Positions 54,051 to 58,781 of a DNA stretch of 58,781 nucleotides are shown here, piece by piece. The notes below the pieces were generated by a model that saw only the letters and a program-made list of their open reading frames with translations, was not told the DNA's origin and did not search any database. Every line of letters starts with the position of its first letter. The stretch's first letter is position 1. The position numbers and the translations under genes were made by a program. This DNA is from Lactifluus volemus (taxonomy: Eukaryota; Basidiomycota; Agaricomycetes; Russulales; Russulaceae). The stretch spans positions 1 to 58,781 of the forward strand of contig WTXI01000229.1 in NCBI GenBank assembly GCA_022376515.1. The letters are read 5' to 3'.

Positions 54051-54957
54051 ATGAAGATTTTCCCCGAATCCAGCTTTTTTAAGGAGAGGCGAGCGGATGC
54101 GCTTCCTACGCCAGCCAAAGTCAGAGCCATCAACAAAGAGACGGGCAATATCCGATCCACCGATTTTTATCGCCCACCCCCTGTCATGATTCCGTCGTTG
54201 GGGCTAGTTGTCAAGTACGGAGCCGACGTGACGATTGTCGAAGCTCAGACTCAAATAACGTTACACGAGCAACTGCAAGGCCGAGTGCCTGTTCCGGAGG
54301 TCTTCGGCTGGACTGAGGACGAAGATCAGAGGTTTATTTATATGTCCTTGATTGAGGGCGATACCCTGCAGGATAGATGGTGTGACTTGAGCGAGGATGA
54401 AAGACGAGCCATCTGTGAGGAACTCAAGCACATGGTGAAGGTGTGGAGGGCTTTGGAGCAAGATACACCTGACCGTTATATCGGTGAGTGAGCCCCCTCG
54501 GGTGCAACATCCAAACAAGCCTAACTTGCCAATCTATTTTATAGGTAGTCTAGGCAAGCAGCCGCTGAATGAGATCTTTCTTATGTGGCATCCAGAGCTC
54601 ACTGGACCGTTCCAAGGTGCGAACGCCGTGCAACAGTTTCAGGAAGCCTGCGGAATCAATATTGGCGGTGAAGTGCCCATTGTGTTCACACATGATGACC
54701 TCGTCCCACCCAACATCCTCCTGTCGCCGGGGCCGAGTCCAAAAGTGGCAGCGATCGTTGACTGGGGCCAGGCCGGCTGGTATCCTGCGTACTGGGAGTA
54801 TTGCAAGGCGCGACGGGTGACGCTGAATCCGGAATGCTTCAGTGTTGCTGCCCAAGAAGAATGGCACACAAAGTATCTGCCAATGATTCTGGATCCAGTG
54901 GACGACGAGACGTACTACAACCCTTGGCTTTTTTTCGTCTTGTCTAAAGGCATCTAA
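54051..54957 (+). CDS. Aminoglycoside-phosphotransferase-like (APH) kinase
   Basis: ATG 54051 (MKIFPESSFFKERR). Exon 1 runs to 54483, the intron gtgagt..tatag to about 54544, and exon 2 to TAA 54955-54957; about 280 aa. Motifs: VPVPEVFGWTEDEDQRFIYM and EGDTLQDRW (hinge region), the catalytic loop FTHDDLVPPNILL (H-x-D-x4-N), and AAIVDWGQAGWYPAYWEY (metal-binding Asp and substrate-binding region). These fit PF01636-type kinases, which in mushrooms form large families with mostly unknown small-molecule substrates. There is no evidence for antibiotic resistance. It looks intact and is divergently oriented from the gene at 52936-53720. Confidence 0.8.
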
Positions 54958-56191
54958 TCATGTAATCATTCTGTAGCAATGAATGCATTATGATGCGCTT
55001 TCCAACGGACTTTGTTCTCCCATTAGTTTGCGCTTTTCCATAGAGGCTCATGGCGCTCATTGTCGAACTATGTTCATTCCAACACCGATCGCGGAGTCGC
55101 CGTAAATGGTTGCGTATTTTACCCCAACATGGGGTATTGATGGTAATGCTACGGTGGGGATCAGGTATTGGGCGAACTTTGTTCTCACAAGCACCGATTT
55201 TGTGCACTTAAGCAAGGATTCCTTTTTCCCCCTATACGTGATCCGTCTCGAGATTGCGTATCAGTTCAAGTACTGGTGTCGTGCTTACACAACCATTTGA
55301 ACTGCGTCGCCCGATCGCAACGCCTACTCAACGAATTAAGAGATCGAGAGCTGCGACTCGGGCCAGTTTCTTCAAACTTAAAGCAACCTTCAACTTTCCG
55401 GCATAGGCGTAAGAAAAGAGTGGATATTAAATTGGATGTGCCGTCAACAATGCCAGCGATCAAGAGACATAGTGGGCGAGGACAAACCAGACAAATTCGG
55501 TGTTCCCGGGCCCAAGTGCGGTATAGTACAAAGGCAGGCGAAGAAGATTCAAAACATAGAAACTTCCAAGAGCTGTTCGTAGCGGTGTCAGACGGCATTA
55601 TAGCCCTTCCTTGGAACGCATTTGCATTTCTTTCTTCGCGCACCGCCACTCACGAACAGCCACACTGTCTATTAAGAGTTTCGACTCTCGGCTGAAAGCC
55701 GAAAGCGAAAGCCGGAGCTGGTCACATGCTACGACCACATGACTTCAGCGCTTAATAAGCGTTTCTGTTGCCCTCCCCTTTTTGCTGCCACCAGTCGTTC
55801 TCGCCACGGCTGGGTGATAGAGCGATTGGGATAGACCTAGAGCCTTCGCGAAAATGCGCAATCTACGCACTATGAACTCGCGGATCACGACACCGTATAC
55901 AGCAGGCCTGTATCTGGTGCATCCTTCGATGTTCAACTGAAGCCTCAGGCTTCAGGCTCTGTAGCGTGAGCGCTGCCGCAAGATTGGCAGCAATGGAACT
56001 AATTGGTGGATCGAAGTACGTCTCGACGCGACTATCCCCCTCTTACTCACCTACTCTCCTGTTCATGACAACCGCCAGATGTTAGTTCTAATTTACGGCT
56101 GACCCCAACATTATTTTCTTGAGTGCGAAGAACTACCAATAGGATGACGCTCGCGTTCCCAGAACAGGGACTTCGGCGTAGAATTATGCAA
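54958..56191. other. 1.2-kb region without a recognisable gene
   Basis: Frames up to 175 codons (55168-55695 plus) overlap a 127-codon frame on the other strand; neither has a recognised domain or intron structure. A short imperfect palindrome (ggctgaaagccgaaagc) lies near 55690. Confidence 0.4.
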
Positions 56192-56761
56192 TCAAGGATT
56201 TGGCGCGGCTTGAACATCCTGCTTTCTCGCACGCTTGCGAGTTGGTTGCTGTTTCTCCTCCTCCATAGCAAGCCTCTTCCCCTCCTCCTCCACGTCCTTT
56301 GCAAACTGCCGAAGCACGTTGTGTACTTGCCTGAGCACCTTCGGTGTAAGAGTTTCGCCTGTAACGAGTCGCCAAGTCTGGTCCAACTCTCGGCCCTCGA
56401 TCGCCATCAAGTACGCCGTGGCGACGTAAGGCTCGCCGATGAGAATGCGACCGCGCGGCGCGGCGGATCGCGCGTGAACGACCAGCTCAACCACCTCACG
56501 CAGAGTCTGTTGCTCCTCGATGATCAAGAGGGATACACCCCCGTCTTGTGGGGGGCACAGCGCAGCGGCCCCATTTGATCGAGTCAGAACGTGCGTCAGT
56601 CCCATCTGTGTATAGGATGGGTCGCCGCCCGGGACTAGATCTGCTGGGTTACCGACGACTATTCCAGGCGCGACCAGTCGCGGGAATGGCCCTCCGCCGG
56701 CAAAGACACCGAGTTTGAGCCCTGGCGGATGGATGGACGGTGCTTCGGCCGGAAAGCTCAT
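56192..56761 (-). CDS. Unassigned single-exon protein, 189 aa
   Basis: The first ATG in frame is 56761-56759 (MSFPAEAPSIHPPGLKLGVF); the frame is open 18 bp further up but only from a TTG. The middle is ordered-looking (GVSLLIIEEQQTLREVVELV, then RILIGEPYVATAYLMAIEG). The C-terminus is basic and helical, with KRLAMEEEKQQPTRKRARKQ, a possible bipartite nuclear signal. No known domain is recognised. Coding likelihood is supported by length, the stop-free frame and residue composition. Confidence 0.55.
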   Translation of the reverse strand: MSFPAEAPSIHPPGLKLGVFAGGGPFPRLVAPGIVVGNPADLVPGGDPSYTQMGLTHVLTRSNGAAALCPPQDGGVSLLIIEEQQTLREVVELVVHARSAAPRGRILIGEPYVATAYLMAIEGRELDQTWRLVTGETLTPKVLRQVHNVLRQFAKDVEEEGKRLAMEEEKQQPTRKRARKQDVQAAPNP

Positions 56762-57584
56762 CGTGGGTCGAGTGGCCAAGGAGATTAAGGTACTGTTACT
56801 TTGTGGGGTCGTGATTTGTGATTGGAGGAAGATAGAGATTTTCGCGTGCGTAGTATGTGAAAATAGGTCGTTTCCAAGCTGCTGGGTCCGGGAGCGGGAT
56901 TAACTTTTAGTCTTTTATACACTTGTTGTGGCGCTATCGGTGCACGGGACACACGCTAGAGGTGGCGGGGTGGTAACAATAAGGTGGAGTGACTTGCGGG
57001 AAGACACGAACAGGCACGGAGGGGGGGGGGGGGGGCTAGTAACACCTGTAGCAAAGACTCGTGCGCACAAAGTGCGTGAGGGAGTGGCATGAAGCATCGA
57101 CAATGGGTGGTGGCGTTGCTGGGCGCTTTCAAGAGACAGAGAAAGCCAATTGAACTTTGAAACAGTCACGGTGGCGTGGCAACCAGAGCCGCTGTGACGC
57201 AGCGACGCATAAAGTTCGAGTAAGAGGCGAATCCTTTGGTTTCAGGGGCCCGGGGGGGTGGTCTATAAGGCGGATTTTATGGGTCAAAGGCTACTACTGC
57301 CAAGGAGAATATACGCCGGACTGTCGCCTCTCAGCCATTGCAGGGGGGTATAGTAGTAGTCGTCAGAGGGTTGTCGACGACGCTGGCATCCAATTAGACC
57401 ACAATAATACAAACAAAAAGTTTTACAAATGAGACGGTATAATCCAAAAATAACTTATACCACGGGGGAATAAACAAGCGGCGGCTGCAGTGGAATGAAC
57501 CAAGTCTGGAGAATTACTCCAGGGGATATCCTGCGCGCAGAGAAAAGATGGAAAATGGAGCTAATCTCCCCTCACCCCGTTGCA
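56762..57584. other. Intergenic region with a 15-G homopolymer
   Basis: A run of 15 G lies at 57021-57035 within a G-rich stretch. No gene is recognised. The run may be polymorphic or a sequencing-uncertain length. Confidence 0.5.
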
Positions 57585-58781
57585 CTAAGCCATCTCGTAA
57601 CTATTTTTACTTTTCGTGTTGTCATGCACAAGCGCGGGGTTCGACTCGGATGTGTTCGGAACCAAATCCAGTTGTATATGGTCCGTCTGCACGAAAACTC
57701 GTGTGTCTGACGTCGTCCCAGTCCCACTTGAATTGGTGGTGGTGGCGGCTGCAAAATGAATCGGGCCATAGACACTGGTTGATTTATGTTGCGGATTTTT
57801 GGACGTTGGTAATAATTGCGGCACATTAGACGACCTAAAAAGAAAACGTGACAATGGGTGGTTGGTTGAATCTGGGATCAGGATTGAGACCTGCTGACGT
57901 ACGTGTATTCGGTGAGGACCCGTGTTGACAGAGAGAGCGGTACATGCGAGTTGCGCCGATAGCTCTACGACCTAAAAGTTAGAACTACTGGCTGCAGGAA
58001 AGGGAGACTGAGCACCACAGAATAGTGACTGCAAAGAGAATCCTAATGTCAGGGTTCGCTTTCGACAAAGCCTTTGAAATTGCTTACTTGCCACACCCGT
58101 GAACATCTGATGCGACGCCCATGTCAGCCAAGGGAATGACAGAGGGATAAAGTCATACTTCATTCATAGGATCTATCAGCACAGTGAGCCATCAGCTTCA
58201 TTCTCGTGGGTGGTAACGTGACACACCATTCAAATTGAGGATTAAAAGGACCTGGAAATCGTTGACATGAATACAGTAATATCAAACAACAGAAAATAGA
58301 CAAACCAAAGGTGGCACTCCGCTAAACCCGCCAAGACTATCCAGATGATGCACTTGAACGACGTTAGCATCCGAAGAAAGTGAAAGAGAGGAGCGTCACC
58401 TGTCGATAAAGAAGACGCCATATGCCAGAAGAACCACAATGTGCGTGTCGTAAGAGGCCGGTGAGCATAGCCACGCAGAGCACGACGTCAACTGTCAGAG
58501 CGCCGATGGAGTTGACCAGGCCCCCGTGCGTTCTCGTGATGACGCATGTCTCCAAAATCGGGTTGTACGACGCATACACCTGCCATTAAGTACGTGTGAG
58601 TGGGGGGCGGCAGTAAAAGAAAGAGTTCCGTCAAAGGCCGCACCATTGTCAAGCCTTCAGTTTACAAATTCAAGGGGTTGGGATATGAGAACGTTGACCA
58701 GTAGAGGAAAGAGAAATGCGAATACATACTGCGTATGTTAAGACTGAGACCACCTAGCCATACACCAATAGAGATTAATGA
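57585..58781 (-). CDS. MVNW-family polytopic membrane protein, copy G (5' end outside window)
   Basis: Minus-strand exons: RIAIW-region sequence at the edge, then YNPILETCVITRTHGGLVNS and GALTVDVVLCVAMLTGLLRH (about 58570-58440), CIIWIVLAGLAE (about 58340), LILNLNG (about 58235), MFTGVAS (about 58095), GATRMYRSLCQHGSSPNT (about 57945-57900), and the tail YGPIHFAAATTTNSSGTGTT to the stop at 57585. The first five or so exons lie beyond the right edge. The visible exons read without stops, so it is probably functional. Confidence 0.7.

Noticed and set aside
55168..55695. 175-codon plus-strand ORF
   Set aside because: Overlaps a 127-codon frame on the opposite strand, no start context or domain; probably chance.
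1..58781. CRISPR arrays, riboswitches or bacterial operons
   Set aside because: None is present; gene structure is that of a fungus with spliced genes.

Overview
This window is a eukaryotic, almost certainly basidiomycete (Agaricomycete) chromosome segment. The evidence is short introns of about 45-70 bp with GT..AG ends, FunK1 and casein-kinase-1 type kinases, Ty3/gypsy chromoviruses, hAT and pogo transposons, and a repeated multi-exon membrane-protein family of a kind I associate with mushroom genomes. There are no bacterial-style operons, CRISPR arrays or rRNA/tRNA genes that I can see. The backbone is a dispersed array of one gene family, called here the MVNW family: about 330-350 aa, many small exons, start MVNW-x-DP, roughly six or seven hydrophobic segments. 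Copies are A (1-1034, minus, cut by the left edge), B (2710-3424, minus, 3' half only), C (21426-24855, minus, interrupted), D (30837-32666, plus, complete), E (33216-35090, minus, complete), F (45213-47168, plus, complete) and G (57585-58781, minus, cut by the right edge). Two C-terminal scraps lie at 38959-39236 and 41076-41364. Each visible start has a TATA box about 45-60 bp upstream. — From 3425 to 21425 the array is split by nested mobile DNA. In order: two 936-bp LTRs in inverted orientation around a broken gag; the 3' end of a gag with CCHC knuckles; a Ty3/gypsy element (444-bp LTR, gag, probable -1 frameshift, protease, reverse transcriptase) cut inside RT by a third element on the minus strand (606-bp LTR, integrase, chromodomain, and an overlapping out-of-frame ORF). 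That element's integrase is cut by a 7.75-kb hAT-ended unit at 13181-20933. Between its TAGTGTTGCGG ends lie a FunK1 kinase, a hAT transposase and a CK1-like kinase, all on the plus strand. On its right is a second, inverted copy of the 444-bp LTR. — From 22815 to 29837 are two gene-capturing elements. The first (22815-24787) has TAGTGCTGT ends and a perfect 8-bp target duplication, sits in intron 1 of MVNW gene C, and carries an ALDH7/antiquitin-like fragment. The second (25220-29837) has 27-bp imperfect TIRs starting TGTCGGAAAAA. It carries fragments that read as Nup192/Nup205, the sorting receptor VPS10, and an alpha-oxoamine synthase (BioF/AONS-like) piece set inside the VPS10 piece between 8-bp direct repeats. 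— The right part (about 39.5-56.8 kb) is more ordinary: a DUF218-type membrane-anchored protein, a small three-exon dsRNA-binding-domain protein, a structurally complete pogo/Fot-type transposon with TA duplication, two proteins I cannot assign, and an aminoglycoside-phosphotransferase-like kinase. The most interesting material is the kinase-carrying hAT unit, the two gene-capturing elements, and the dense array of TGASTCA (Gcn4/AP-1 type) sites in the inverted LTRs.
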